The notes: generated by a model from the letters alone, not told the origin. A stretch of 53,613 nt of DNA from Fusibacter sp. 3D3 (GCF_001748365.1 NZ_BDHH01000023.1:16334-69946); one strand, 5' to 3'. Counted from the first letter of the stretch, positions 7,932 to 17,561 are shown. A program made the numbers and translations.

Positions 7932-8993
7932 TTATTCTAAAAATACGTTTGTTTTAATATGTTGATTTCTCAATTGACCACACGCTGCATTGATATCAGA
8001 TCCAAGTTCCCTCCTGACGGTTGTATTTACATTATACTTATCCATTAATATCATTTTGAATCTATTAATTCTAGAATTTTGTGAAGGTCGCATCTGTTTT
8101 TCTTTAACAGCGTTAATTGGAATAAGATTAACGTGTACCAATTTGCCCTTTAATTTAGTCCCCAGCGCCTCCGCATGTTTATCTGAATCATTTTCACCTT
8201 CAATAAGCGCATACTCAAAAGTAACACGTCTATTCGTGCTCATAATGTAATAATCCACTGCCGCCATAAGTGCACTGATTGAATGCTTATTATTAATGGG
8301 CATAATTTGTGTTCTTTCCTCATCAAATGGATTGTGAAGCGATATCGCAAGTGTGATTTGAAGCTTTTCGTCTGCAAGTTTATAAATCTGAGGCGCGATG
8401 CCACAAGTTGAAAGCGTTATATTGCGACCCGATAGATTAAGACCTTTTTCTGAACATGCCATCTTTAAAAACAGAATCACTTCGTCATAATTATCGAGGG
8501 GTTCTCCGCTTCCCATTAAAACCACATGATCAATCCGCTTTCCAGTCATATTCTGCATCTCAAAGAGCTGCCCAAGCATTTCCCCCGCTGTTAAATTTCT
8601 AACCATTCCATTAAGTGTTGAAGCACAAAATACACATTTCATCCTACAGCCGACCTGTGTTGAAATACAGGCACTATAGCCATGTTTATACGTCATAAAA
8701 ACGGACTCGATCACGTTGTTATCAAAAAGTTTGTGGAGTGATTTGATCGTACCATCTTCAGACTCTAGTTGTTCAATAATGGTCGCATTATCCAAATAGT
8801 AATGTGCTTTCAATAGTTCTGCCAGGCCTTTGGGCAAATTCTTCATTGCATCAAACGACTGAACACCTTTATTAATCCAATCCCATACTTGTTTTGCCCT
8901 AAATTTTTTTTCCCCAAGTGCCACCAATTGTTCTGTGAGCATTTCCTGTGTTAAATTTCTTATATCGATTTTATTGACGTCTCTTTCTGGCAT
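7932..8993 (-). CDS. rlmN: 23S rRNA (A2503-C2)/tRNA (A37-C2) methyltransferase RlmN
   Basis: A 353-residue radical SAM enzyme. The cluster motif CRMKCVFC lies near residue 115, followed by GSGEPLDNYDEV and TLSTCGIAP. The methyl-carrying cysteine near the C-terminus is in INAACGQLR. RlmN uses two SAM molecules to methylate C2 of A2503 in 23S rRNA and A37 of some tRNAs. RREL before the last cysteine and the usual length separate it from Cfr, which is less likely. It starts four bases after the stop of the dehydrogenase gene upstream, so they share a transcript. Confidence 0.92.
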   Translation of the reverse strand: MPERDVNKIDIRNLTQEMLTEQLVALGEKKFRAKQVWDWINKGVQSFDAMKNLPKGLAELLKAHYYLDNATIIEQLESEDGTIKSLHKLFDNNVIESVFMTYKHGYSACISTQVGCRMKCVFCASTLNGMVRNLTAGEMLGQLFEMQNMTGKRIDHVVLMGSGEPLDNYDEVILFLKMACSEKGLNLSGRNITLSTCGIAPQIYKLADEKLQITLAISLHNPFDEERTQIMPINNKHSISALMAAVDYYIMSTNRRVTFEYALIEGENDSDKHAEALGTKLKGKLVHVNLIPINAVKEKQMRPSQNSRINRFKMILMDKYNVNTTVRRELGSDINAACGQLRNQHIKTNVFLE

Positions 8994-8997
8994 TTTA

Positions 8998-9948
8998 TCA
9001 GTAACCTCTTTTCAAATCCACTCTATTTTCCAATTCATGATTTTCATGAAAAGCTTTCAAATTTCTATAGATCAAATCAAATCGTCTTATATTTCTAAAT
9101 TCAGATATCCATGAATTATGAGGTGTTATGGTCACACGGTCATAATGCCAAAGTTTATGCGTAGATTCTAAAGGTTCATTTTCAAAGACATCTAAAGATA
9201 CCCCTAAAAATTTACCTTGATCCAAGGCTTCAACTAAGTCCTCTTCCACAATAAGACGCCCTCTAGCTACATTTATAAGCACTGCATCCTCTTTTATAAT
9301 GCTTAGACGCGTCTTGCAAATCAACCCTTCAGTCCTATTGGTATGTGGAATTGTCAAAATAACAAAGTCCATTTCTCCTAAAATTTCATCCAGTGAGGAC
9401 ATGGGATAGCAATTATCAAAATACACCGTGTCCCGTCCATCCGTGTTGATGCCAATACACTTAATGTCATATCCCTTAAGCCTTTTTGCCGCCTCTTTTG
9501 CAATCGTGCCAGTGCCAATAAAAAGTGCTTTTCTGTGTGTCAATTCTCGAATTTCAGTATTAATTTTCCATTTTCTTTCAGATTTCATCTGCTGAAAGTA
9601 TTGACCAAACTTGTAATGGTAAAGCATCTGATAAACGATCCATTCCCCCATGGGAATGGCATAGCCGCCTCTATTGTTCGTGATTATAAACGCTCTCTCT
9701 AAAGCAATATCAATCGGCACCTGATCCACGCCGATGCTGGAAAGTTGTATCCATTTAAGTTGCGTTAATTGCTTAAGAGGTAAATGCGCAAACGGATCAT
9801 AACAGACGAGCACTTCTGGATCAAAAGCGATGATCTCAGACAGCTTATTAGAAATTTCATTTTCTTTAATATACAGAATCTCATAGCCTAGTGTTTCAAT
9901 CTGAGCCATTTGTTCATCGCCATAATCGTAAGTAAATAGTGCTTTCAC
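8998..9948 (-). CDS. D-isomer-specific 2-hydroxyacid dehydrogenase
   Basis: An NAD(P)-dependent dehydrogenase of about 316 residues. The Rossmann glycine motif is GTGTIAKEAA. Catalytic residues are visible as the Arg in NVARGRLI, the Glu in FENEPL and the His in TPHNSW. The natural substrate cannot be told; relatives reduce various 2-keto acids or oxidise phosphoglycerate. The start is ambiguous. The ATG at 9960 has no ribosome binding site, whereas GTG at 9948 is preceded by GGAGG five bases upstream, so GTG is preferred. It is cotranscribed with rlmN. Confidence 0.83.
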   Translation of the reverse strand: MKALFTYDYGDEQMAQIETLGYEILYIKENEISNKLSEIIAFDPEVLVCYDPFAHLPLKQLTQLKWIQLSSIGVDQVPIDIALERAFIITNNRGGYAIPMGEWIVYQMLYHYKFGQYFQQMKSERKWKINTEIRELTHRKALFIGTGTIAKEAAKRLKGYDIKCIGINTDGRDTVYFDNCYPMSSLDEILGEMDFVILTIPHTNRTEGLICKTRLSIIKEDAVLINVARGRLIVEEDLVEALDQGKFLGVSLDVFENEPLESTHKLWHYDRVTITPHNSWISEFRNIRRFDLIYRNLKAFHENHELENRVDLKRGY

Positions 9949-10042
9949 TTTGACCTCCATTTCAATTCATTTTAAACAACCTGTCTATATTTTTGACAAT
10001 TAAAGCCAGCGAAATCGCTGGCTTCTGTTACTACAAGTAGAT

Positions 10043-10393
10043 TTATTCATCATTAAGAACTTCTTCTTCAAACTCATCAATATAAAGAGAGAGAATATCT
10101 GCTAATCCTGTAAACTCACAGCCGTAATTATAACCTTGAGGCAGTAATTCTTTGCGCATGATTCTGAGAACACTGTAAAATTGACGCCCATTTCCCAAAT
10201 CAATTTTAGCATTAAAATAATAGTTTAATGGCAATTCCTCTTTTGCGATGAACCCAATACCACCTTTGGAAATATCCACAACTTCAATTGAAATTTTTCT
10301 GGATTCTTTGATGACATCTTGCTGATTATAAACCTCATCTACTGTCATAACTGCTTGATAAGGTATTCTGTGTGCTTTTCTTCTCTCCCTCAT
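10043..10393 (-). CDS. PilZ domain protein (c-di-GMP binding)
   Basis: A 116-residue single-domain protein. The two c-di-GMP motifs are present: RERRKAHR at the N-terminus (RxxxR) and DISKGGIGF about 35 residues later (D/NxSxxG). The rest of the beta barrel, including LRIMRKELLPQGYNYGCEF, follows. Such stand-alone PilZ proteins read out cyclic di-GMP levels and act on motility, exopolysaccharide or transcription. No partner is encoded next to it, apart from the RCC1-repeat membrane protein upstream. Confidence 0.88.
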   Translation of the reverse strand: MRERRKAHRIPYQAVMTVDEVYNQQDVIKESRKISIEVVDISKGGIGFIAKEELPLNYYFNAKIDLGNGRQFYSVLRIMRKELLPQGYNYGCEFTGLADILSLYIDEFEEEVLNDE

Positions 10394-10462
10394 TCCAATC
10401 TCTCCTTGTTCTTATATGAGTCATATTACTATTATACATAAAAAAGACAAGCTTTAAACGCT

Positions 10463-12112
10463 TTATTTAAATTTTACTTCAAAATCACAAAATTCATAAA
10501 AACTTTGATAAAGTTGTTGCATTTCATTCTTGCCCGACATATCAGATATGGACTGTAACTTATTGTTGCCATCCAACAGATAACATTTTTTCCCTGTATT
10601 CACTGCAACAGAGATATAACTAACACCTGGAATTTCTTCGGGTTCGTTGATGGGTTTTGTACCAGGAGAACTAAAATTACCCCAAATAAATGCTTTCCCG
10701 ACTGTGTTGATCGCTAAAACCACAGATTCTTTTGCATAAGCGGTCGCTATATCCTTAACTTTCAAAACTTCTGTTGGAAAATAAATCTCTGATTTACCTT
10801 TTGTCCCAAGTTGCCCATATGCGTTATTCCCCGTACCATAGACCCGTCCACTTTCAGCTACTGCAATTGAAAATTTTTCTCCTGCTGTCATAAAAGCAAC
10901 ATTTTTGTAGAGCGTCATCGCTGGCTCTGATATACGGCCTTTAAACCCAAGTCCAAGTTGACCGTGGGTATTATCTCCCCATCCAATAACCGTGCCATCA
11001 TATTTTACAGCGAATCCAAAATTCGACCCAAGTGCTATGGATTTTATACCCTCAATTCCTTCTAATTTTAACGGCATAACAGAGTCTTGTAAATCCTCTT
11101 TCATAAGCTGATTCTCAGAATTATCTCCCCAGACATAGACATTGCCATCAAAATCTAACGCCGCTGCAAAATGTTTGCCCGCAGCAATTTGTTTGACGTT
11201 TTCTAATCCCCAGATCACATTGAGCGTTCGACTCGAATTTTTATCTCCAGAAGCCAGTTCACCATAACGGTTGCTACCAGATGCGCAAAGCGTACCATCA
11301 TTTAATTTGAATATTGTGAAATTCTCACCACAGGCGATTTGCGAAACACCATCATGCAAGCTGTTGTATTTAAGTTCAGGGATCGCATTCAAATTACCAA
11401 TCCCCAATTGTCCAAACTCATTTTTGCCTTTTGAGATGACCTTACCGTTTCTATAGAGGATAAACATCGTTGAATCATAACATTCAATACTTTTAATTCC
11501 AATTTCCTCAGTAACCTTAATGTCCCGTTCAAAAGAATCAGACCAATTTCCATTTCGGTCTTTAATCTTTAACCGTATCGTATAAACACCAGGTTCTTTG
11601 AAGGTCATTTGTTTGTTTTCCCATCTTTTTTCAACAATTTCATTATCTTCAGCAACACAGCCGCTCGTATCATATTGTAGCACGCTTGTGGTATTGATTT
11701 TTGAATCTGGTTTTATATTAAAATGTGCAATCGGTTTTATCTTGCTCAAATCATTTCTGCGCATTAAAGTCAAATACGTAAACTTTCCATTAATATAGGA
11801 TTCACCACCAATTTCATTGATGAGTTTGGCGGCGTCTTCAGTTTCTAAATGAGCGATTGTTAAAAATTTACCATCTAATGACAGGGCGTATCGCCCTGAT
11901 GATACGATTTCTTTTTTTGAAAGATAGGGTATCAATTTCGAGAAATCTTTAGCATACTCTTCTCGTTCTTCTTTATAAGCCAATGCAGCGTCCAATATTG
12001 CTTCATAATCATGATAGGGATCAATCTCAATGTGCTCTTTGGATTGGTTCACATAGTAAATTAAGGTTCCAATCACTGATCCAATTGCTAATATAACACC
12101 AAAAATATTCAC
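10463..12112 (-). CDS. Membrane-anchored RCC1-repeat protein
   Basis: About 549 residues. An N-terminal membrane helix (residues about 3-22, GVILAIGSVIGTLIYYV) is followed by an extracytoplasmic region. A PKD-like strand (PGVYTIRLKIKDRNGNWSD) lies near residue 180. Then come at least five RCC1-type blades, such as KGKNEFGQLGIGN, SGSNRYGELASGD, WGDNTHGQLGLG and GTGNNAYGQLGT. These probably form a beta propeller. Function is unknown; bacterial RCC1 proteins may bind other proteins or polysaccharide. The longest frame starts with GTG at 12145, but AGGAGAAGG overlaps its codons and points to GTG at 12112. FolD lies just upstream. Confidence 0.82.
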   Translation of the reverse strand: MNIFGVILAIGSVIGTLIYYVNQSKEHIEIDPYHDYEAILDAALAYKEEREEYAKDFSKLIPYLSKKEIVSSGRYALSLDGKFLTIAHLETEDAAKLINEIGGESYINGKFTYLTLMRRNDLSKIKPIAHFNIKPDSKINTTSVLQYDTSGCVAEDNEIVEKRWENKQMTFKEPGVYTIRLKIKDRNGNWSDSFERDIKVTEEIGIKSIECYDSTMFILYRNGKVISKGKNEFGQLGIGNLNAIPELKYNSLHDGVSQIACGENFTIFKLNDGTLCASGSNRYGELASGDKNSSRTLNVIWGLENVKQIAAGKHFAAALDFDGNVYVWGDNSENQLMKEDLQDSVMPLKLEGIEGIKSIALGSNFGFAVKYDGTVIGWGDNTHGQLGLGFKGRISEPAMTLYKNVAFMTAGEKFSIAVAESGRVYGTGNNAYGQLGTKGKSEIYFPTEVLKVKDIATAYAKESVVLAINTVGKAFIWGNFSSPGTKPINEPEEIPGVSYISVAVNTGKKCYLLDGNNKLQSISDMSGKNEMQQLYQSFYEFCDFEVKFK

Positions 12113-12149
12113 AGGTATCCCTTCTCCTTTTAGCAACTTCACCACTTAT

Positions 12150-12971
12150 CTAAAATTTAAAGTGCTCCAAAACATTTAATAAAAGGACTGCATTTGTCAC
12201 GGGTCCCACACCTCCAGGTACAGGTGTAATCATCTTCACATAATCCTTTAATGACTCAAAATCAGCATCTCCGACCAGTTTTCCATCCACTTCATTCGTA
12301 CCAACATCAATGACAACCGTCTCTTCGGTAACCATTTCCTGCTTTAAGAATCCTGGTTTACCCACTGCCAGTATCACAATGTCAGCCGACTTTGTATGCT
12401 TGGCAAGGTTCTTTGTACGTGAATGACAAACTGTAACAGTGGCATTTTTTTGCATTAACATAATCGCAAGTGGTTTCCCTACAATATTACTTCTGCCAAT
12501 AACTACTATATTCTTACCCGTTAACTCCATATCTAAAGCATCCAAAATAGTGATCACGGCTAGTGGTGTGCATGGCCTCATGGCTTTTTCCCCTTTAAAG
12601 AGTCTGCCAGCGTTCATCGGATGAAATCCATCGATGTCTTTTATCGGATCAATTTGCATGATCACCTGCTCTTCACTAATATGGGCTGGCAATGGCATCT
12701 GTACCAAAATCCCATTTGTTTTTTCATCTTTATTCTTTTCATCTATTAACGATAAGAGCTGCATTTCTGATGTCGTATTGGGTAGTCTACAAATCTCGCA
12801 TCCAAAGCCGACACTCTCGCATGTTTTTTCAAGCATTTTTAGATACGATTCAGAAGAAGGATTGTCCCCTAAAAGGATTGCAGTCACCTTAGGTTTGCTT
12901 TCACACCCCTCAATGCGCTGCTTTACATCGCTTTTTATTTTTTTTGCAATTTCACGTCCGTCTATAATCAA
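12150..12971 (-). CDS. folD: Methylenetetrahydrofolate dehydrogenase FolD, cyclohydrolase Lys missing
   Basis: A 273-residue FolD that starts with TTG behind GGAGG. Family motifs are GDNPSSESY, GILVQMPLP, KDIDGFHP, RPCTPLAV, GRSNIVGKP and TPVPGGVGPVT. FolD normally oxidises methylene-THF to methenyl-THF and hydrolyses that to formyl-THF. In the Y-x3-K motif, Tyr43 is present, but the lysine that should be at 47 is leucine (SYLKMLEK). Work on human and E. coli-type enzymes shows this lysine is needed for the cyclohydrolase step, so I infer mainly dehydrogenase activity here. It probably shares a transcript with the RCC1 gene five bases downstream. Confidence 0.92.
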   Translation of the reverse strand: MIIDGREIAKKIKSDVKQRIEGCESKPKVTAILLGDNPSSESYLKMLEKTCESVGFGCEICRLPNTTSEMQLLSLIDEKNKDEKTNGILVQMPLPAHISEEQVIMQIDPIKDIDGFHPMNAGRLFKGEKAMRPCTPLAVITILDALDMELTGKNIVVIGRSNIVGKPLAIMLMQKNATVTVCHSRTKNLAKHTKSADIVILAVGKPGFLKQEMVTEETVVIDVGTNEVDGKLVGDADFESLKDYVKMITPVPGGVGPVTNAVLLLNVLEHFKF

Positions 12972-13000
12972 GATTTTGCCTCCTCATAAATTCGTAGATA

Positions 13001-13024
13001 AAAAGCCCAAGTCATTGGGCTTTT
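13001..13024 (-). terminator. Intrinsic terminator of the pot operon
   Basis: A 10-bp stem AAAAGCCCAA/TTGGGCTTTT (13001-13010 with 13015-13024), GC-rich in the middle and T-rich at the end, lies about 80 bp after the potD stop. Confidence 0.75.
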
Positions 13025-13036
13025 GGATACACTTTA

Positions 13037-13065
13037 ATCAAAGCGTATACTCAGTCCGCTTCGCT
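13037..13065. repeat. Dispersed intergenic repeat, copy 1
   Basis: A 29-bp segment with core TATACTCAGTCCGCTTC recurs at 38050-38078 with two or so differences. Both copies lie between a terminator and the end of a minus-strand gene. A shorter relative (TATACTCAGTC, inverted) lies near 46964. Confidence 0.55.
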
Positions 13066-13102
13066 AACTTCGTAACACTATCAGAGCTCTAGCCTCAAGT
13101 GA

Positions 13103-14140
13103 CTAATTCGCTTTTATTTCAGTCCAAATACGATCATATTCCTTAACAAAATCACCCGGATCTAAGAAAATTTCAAAGTTACTCGTCCATTCTGCCTTAG
13201 GATATGCATAGGTCGTATCGATTAAGGCAGGATCAATCAATTTTAATGTTTCATTGTTACAAGTAGAATACCCTACATAATCCGCATTTTTAAAGCCGAT
13301 ATCACCTCTACAGAGGAAGTCGATGAATTGATGCGCAGCCTCTATATTTTTCGCGCCTTTTGGAATGACAATATTATCAAACCATTTATTTGAACCCTCC
13401 TTTGGAAGTACATACTTAAAATAGTCGTAATCTTGAATAACCGTACTGGCTTCACCAGACCAAACCACAGCCATGGCAGTTTCTTCGCTTATGAGCATAT
13501 CCTTAACATTATCACCTACATATGCAAGTACTAATGGTTTTTGCTCAATCAGCAGCTGCTTCGCTTCTTCAAGATGCGCTACCTCTTTAGTGTTCATAGA
13601 ATATCCCAGTTTTTTTAGCGCAACCATAATAGAGTCTCTTTGTGAGTCCACCATGGTGAACATGCCACTGTATTTTTCATCCCAAAGTGCATCCCATGAA
13701 TCTATATCTTCTGAAATCAGATTTGTATTGTATATAATACCCACCGTTCCCCAGAAATAAGGCACAGAATATTCATTCTTAGGATCAAAAGCTAAGTTCT
13801 TATACTGATCGTCAATATTAGAAAAATTAGGAATTTTAGATAAATCAATTTTTTCAAGCATCTCTTCTTTAATCATCTTCTCTATCATGTAATCCGATGG
13901 AATAGCAACATCGTATTGTGTGCCACCCTTTTTGAGTTTCGTATACATTTCTTCATTTGTGGCAAATGTTTCATAATTGATTTTTATACCCGTTTCTGTT
14001 TCAAAAGTATCGAATATACTATCATCGATGTAATCACCCCAGTTGTATACGTTTAAAACGACTTGATCTTCTTTTTTACACCCTACAAATCCAGTTGCTA
14101 AAAGTGCAATCATTACTAATAGCGCTATGCTTTTTTTCAT
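13103..14140 (-). CDS. potD: Spermidine/putrescine-binding lipoprotein PotD
   Basis: A 345-residue lipoprotein. The signal peptide ends in the lipobox FVGC, with Cys21 as the lipid anchor. The mature part shows the PotD/PotF fold: VLNVYNWGDYIDDSIFDTFE at the N-terminus, then YDVAIPSDYMIEKM and YFWGTVGIIYN. Acidic and aromatic residues in these blocks typically hold the polyamine. It is the last gene of the xre-potA-potB-potC-potD operon, 49 bp after potC, and is followed by a terminator. Specificity between spermidine and putrescine cannot be told. Confidence 0.93.
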   Translation of the reverse strand: MKKSIALLVMIALLATGFVGCKKEDQVVLNVYNWGDYIDDSIFDTFETETGIKINYETFATNEEMYTKLKKGGTQYDVAIPSDYMIEKMIKEEMLEKIDLSKIPNFSNIDDQYKNLAFDPKNEYSVPYFWGTVGIIYNTNLISEDIDSWDALWDEKYSGMFTMVDSQRDSIMVALKKLGYSMNTKEVAHLEEAKQLLIEQKPLVLAYVGDNVKDMLISEETAMAVVWSGEASTVIQDYDYFKYVLPKEGSNKWFDNIVIPKGAKNIEAAHQFIDFLCRGDIGFKNADYVGYSTCNNETLKLIDPALIDTTYAYPKAEWTSNFEIFLDPGDFVKEYDRIWTEIKAN

Positions 14141-14189
14141 TTCACTTTTCTCCTCTCTAATGAGTATTCTCTATCTCGCCTCTATACGA

Positions 14190-14963
14190 TTAAATTTCTT
14201 CAATTTTTGTGCGTTTATTAATCAAGATCAGCATCACCAATACGAATATGAACATAAGTGTTGCAAGTGCGTTTATTTCTGGCTTTATGCCCCGTTTTGC
14301 CATAGAGTAAATGGCAATCGACAAATTCGTCACACCGTTGCCAGTGTTAAAATAACTGATCACAAAGTCATCAATTGAAAGTGTAAAGGCAATCAGCCCA
14401 CCTGTGATAATTCCCGATTTGATTTCTGGTAAAATCACCTTTCGAAACGCATACCAAGGTGTTGCCCCAAGGTCCATTGCCGCTTCAAGAGTATCTCCAG
14501 ACATCTGTTTGAGCTTTGGTAACACCGACAGGACCACATAGGGTACATTAAAGGCCACATGCGCTAAGATCATCGTAACGAGTCCTAATTCCATTTTAAA
14601 AGCCACAAACAAGGTCATTAGCGATATCCCTGTTACAATATCGGGATTTAAAATGGGAATACTGTTGATGTTCAAAACAAGCTTTTGACGCCAAGTTTTC
14701 ATATAATGAATACCAAAGGCAGCCAGTGTCCCCATCACTGTCGCTATAAGGGCAGAAACAATGGCCACAAGCACTGTATAATAGAGTGCTTTCATAATCA
14801 ACCCATTTTCACTTAACGTTTGATACCATCTGAAAGTAAAGCCTTCCCATTTAGCCGTGTTTTTTGAATCATTGAACGAGAATACCATCAAAACCACTAT
14901 AGGGGCGTATAAGAAGGCAAAGATAAGCATTGTATAGAACCATTTAATCCACTTTCTTACCAT
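14190..14963 (-). CDS. potC: Spermidine/putrescine ABC permease PotC
   Basis: A 257-residue inner-membrane permease with six predicted membrane helices. The cytoplasmic loop that contacts the ATPase (EAA motif) reads EAAMDLGATPWYAFRKVILP near residue 165. It pairs with PotB to form the channel of the polyamine importer. It overlaps the 3' end of potB by 7 bp, so translation is coupled. Confidence 0.93.
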   Translation of the reverse strand: MVRKWIKWFYTMLIFAFLYAPIVVLMVFSFNDSKNTAKWEGFTFRWYQTLSENGLIMKALYYTVLVAIVSALIATVMGTLAAFGIHYMKTWRQKLVLNINSIPILNPDIVTGISLMTLFVAFKMELGLVTMILAHVAFNVPYVVLSVLPKLKQMSGDTLEAAMDLGATPWYAFRKVILPEIKSGIITGGLIAFTLSIDDFVISYFNTGNGVTNLSIAIYSMAKRGIKPEINALATLMFIFVLVMLILINKRTKIEEI

Positions 14964-15793
14964 AGCCCTGCACTCCCTTCTTCACCAATCCCCGCTCCCA
15001 ACCGATTCATTACAGACATGGTTAGAAGGATTAAAACCATAAGGAGCATCGAAATTGCAGAACCAAAGTGCCAATCATTCACCGCCAAAAATTGTTGCTC
15101 GATGAGATTGCCAACAAGCATATATTGTCCTCCAGAGAGTAAATTGGTAATGACAAATGTACTCACTGCAGGCATAAACACCATCGAAAAGCCTGAAACG
15201 ACACCGGGCAAGGATAACGGAAAAATAATTTTTCTGAATACAGTGCCTTTGTTGCCGCCTAAATCTTCAGCCGCTTCTATTAAACTTTTATCCATCTTTG
15301 TCAGGACAGTGTAAATTGGCAAAACCATAAAGGGCAAAAAGTTATAAACCATTCCCAAAAGAACTGCCCCTTCAGAATATAAAAATGTCATGGGTGCTAT
15401 GTGAAATAAAGATAAAAATTTATTTAAAATACCGTTTTTGCCCAAAATTGTCATCCAAGCATATGTCCTTAATAAAAAGTTCATCCACATGGGCACTACA
15501 AATAACATCACGGCTAAATTTCTAATTTTACTGTCCATTTTAGCAAGGATCATCGCCATGGGATATCCCACTAAAAAGCAGATGAGCGTCGCCTTAAAAG
15601 CGATTTCCACCGATCGAAGCAACACTTTCAAATAAATGGGTTCCATAAATCGCTTATAATTGTCAAAGGAAAAACCTGTATTGACGCTTCCTTCTGATGA
15701 TGTAAAACTTAAAAAACCAATCATTAGAATTGGAATTATAATGAATAAAAAACTCCACACTAAATAAGAACTTGACGCTATTTTTCTAAGCAT
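14957..15793 (-). CDS. potB: Spermidine/putrescine ABC permease PotB
   Basis: A 278-residue permease with six membrane helices and the EAA loop [20 protein letters not shown] near residue 185. It is the partner of PotC. The start overlaps the potA stop by 8 bp. The N-terminus begins [16 protein letters not shown], a usual short cytoplasmic lead before helix one. Confidence 0.93.
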   Translation of the reverse strand: MLRKIASSSYLVWSFLFIIIPILMIGFLSFTSSEGSVNTGFSFDNYKRFMEPIYLKVLLRSVEIAFKATLICFLVGYPMAMILAKMDSKIRNLAVMLFVVPMWMNFLLRTYAWMTILGKNGILNKFLSLFHIAPMTFLYSEGAVLLGMVYNFLPFMVLPIYTVLTKMDKSLIEAAEDLGGNKGTVFRKIIFPLSLPGVVSGFSMVFMPAVSTFVITNLLSGGQYMLVGNLIEQQFLAVNDWHFGSAISMLLMVLILLTMSVMNRLGAGIGEEGSAGLW

Positions 15794-16835
15794 ATCCTGC
15801 CTCCTTGCTCATGATATGAATATCATCAGGCAGTATCAACAGTCCAACTGTACTCCCTTCTTCAGCCATCTGAGTACTATGGATCATCCATTCTTTTGAA
15901 GCGCCCTTTATGATCATTTCATAGTGAACCCCTTTAAAAACAACTGACTTAACAACACCCTTTAAGATGCCTTCGTCTACATTTACCATTTTAATATCTT
16001 CGGGTCTAATAACAACATCCACAGGTTCATCCTTTTTAAAGCCACCATCGACACACTCAAATTGCTTTTCAGCAAAGGTCACAAGTCGATCTTTATGCAT
16101 AATGCCATCCAAAATATTACTCTCACCTATGAAATCCGCCACGAATGCATTTTCGGGTTCATTATAAATATCAGTCGGCGTTCCTATTTGTTGAATCTCA
16201 CCTTGATTCATAATGATTATTTTATCTGACATCGTCAGAGCTTCTTCCTGATCATGGGTCACATAAATAAACGTAATGCCCAGTTCTTTTTGCATATTTT
16301 TAAGTTCAATTTGCATGTCTTTTCTGAGTTTTAAGTCAAGTGCGCCTAAAGGTTCATCTAATAATAACACCTTAGGTTCATTGACAAGTGCTCTTGCAAT
16401 TGCAATTCTTTGTTGTTGTCCACCTGATAGCGAGTTGACTTTGCGCGTTTCAAATCCGCTTAAATTAACAAGTTCAAGCATTTTTGCAACTTTGCTTTTA
16501 ACCTCTTTTTCTGAAACCTTATTTATTCGAAGTCCAAATGCAATATTTTCATAGATATTCATATGAGGAAATAGCGCATATTTCTGGAAAACTGTATTGA
16601 TATGTCTTTGATAGGGTGGCAGACTTGTGATTTCATTGCCTTCAAAAAAGATCTGACCACTACTGGGACTCTCAAACCCTGCAAGCATTCTAAGTGTCGT
16701 TGTTTTTCCACAACCACTTGGACCTAAAATGGTCAAAAATTGATTTTTTTTAACCCAAAAATCAATGCCCTTTACAACTTCTATGCCATTATAGCTTTTA
16801 GTTAAGCTTCTCCCCATTACAATTTTATCTTTCAT
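15786..16835 (-). CDS. potA: Spermidine/putrescine ABC transporter ATPase PotA
   Basis: A 349-residue ATP-binding subunit. Walker A is GPSGCGKTT near residue 38, the Q-loop lies in [12 protein letters not shown], the signature is [15 protein letters not shown], Walker B is [12 protein letters not shown], and the switch His is in VTHDQEEA. The C-terminal TOBE-like domain ([13 protein letters not shown]) follows from about residue 235 and often senses regulators. The start has GGAGGACG upstream and lies 15 bp after the regulator gene. Confidence 0.94.
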   Translation of the reverse strand: MKDKIVMGRSLTKSYNGIEVVKGIDFWVKKNQFLTILGPSGCGKTTTLRMLAGFESPSSGQIFFEGNEITSLPPYQRHINTVFQKYALFPHMNIYENIAFGLRINKVSEKEVKSKVAKMLELVNLSGFETRKVNSLSGGQQQRIAIARALVNEPKVLLLDEPLGALDLKLRKDMQIELKNMQKELGITFIYVTHDQEEALTMSDKIIIMNQGEIQQIGTPTDIYNEPENAFVADFIGESNILDGIMHKDRLVTFAEKQFECVDGGFKKDEPVDVVIRPEDIKMVNVDEGILKGVVKSVVFKGVHYEMIIKGASKEWMIHSTQMAEEGSTVGLLILPDDIHIMSKEAGYA

Positions 16836-16850
16836 AACGTCCTCCGATGT

Positions 16851-17390
16851 CTAAAAATTTGGCGGTGTTCCCACTAATATAATAATCGCCTCACGTTTGC
16901 CTTTGTTTACAATTTCATGGTTCTTATTCGCTTTGTAGTAAAAAGTATCGCCAGCTTTGGCCACATACTTTTTGCTGCCTAATCTCACTACCACAGAACC
17001 CGATATTACAAATCCGAATTCTTCGCCTTCATGAGGGTCGTGTTCATCGTAGGCGCCATTTGGTGCCAAAGTCAGCATAATGGGCTCCATCATATTCTTT
17101 TGAGCATTTGGAATGATCCATTCTAGCCTATAACCCACTTCTTCATCCTCTTTTTCAAAAAAATCTTCTTTTCTGAAAACGATTTTTTCATCTACAGTTT
17201 CACTAAAAAACTCTTGTAAATTCGTCCCTAAACTTTCAAGTATATCCACCAAACTCGCAATCGAAGGTGACGTCATATCTCTTTCAAGCTGAGATATAAA
17301 TCCTTTTGATAACTCACATCGATCTGCTAATTCTTCTTGTGTTAGGTTGTTTTCAAGTCTGAGCCTTTTTATCTTTTCTCCAATATTCAC
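16851..17390 (-). CDS. XRE-family regulator with C-terminal cupin (PuuR-like)
   Basis: A 179-residue regulator. The N-terminal HTH_3 domain reads EKIKRLRLENNLTQEELA then CELSKGFISQLERD, and a cupin_2 domain follows from about residue 105 (HDPHEGEEFGFVISGSVVVR). This architecture, next to polyamine transport genes, is that of PuuR-type repressors, whose cupin may sense polyamine. I chose GTG at 17390, because AAAGGAG lies eight bases before it; the longer frame from 17525 would swallow that site. It heads the pot operon and probably controls its own promoter, where an inverted repeat lies upstream of the -35. Confidence 0.88.
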   Translation of the reverse strand: MNIGEKIKRLRLENNLTQEELADRCELSKGFISQLERDMTSPSIASLVDILESLGTNLQEFFSETVDEKIVFRKEDFFEKEDEEVGYRLEWIIPNAQKNMMEPIMLTLAPNGAYDEHDPHEGEEFGFVISGSVVVRLGSKKYVAKAGDTFYYKANKNHEIVNKGKREAIIILVGTPPNF

Positions 17391-17532
17391 AACCAATTCT
17401 CCTTTATTGTAGGTCTGAAAAGTGAACAAATATCCACTTATGTTAACTGTATCATCAAGATTTATAAGCATTCTTACTTTCTTAAAACGCTCCATTTTGT
17501 TGTTTATTATTACTAAACTTTTCACTCGATTT

Positions 17533-17561
17533 ATTATACTTTATGATTTTATACACGTCAA
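17533..17561 (-). promoter_or_regulatory. SigA-type promoter of the xre-potABCD operon
   Basis: On the minus strand, TTGACG (17561-17556), a 17-bp spacer and a perfect TATAAT (17538-17533). The leader to the GTG start is about 135 bases. Confidence 0.8.

Noticed and set aside
7932-8993. RlmN gene considered as the resistance methyltransferase Cfr
   Set aside because: Length, motif spacing and the housekeeping context fit RlmN; nothing points to a mobile resistance gene.
12634-13092. Plus-strand frame of 152 codons opposite folD
   Set aside because: It lies antisense to a clear folD gene, has no ribosome site, and its sequence has the Ser/Phe bias of a shadow frame.
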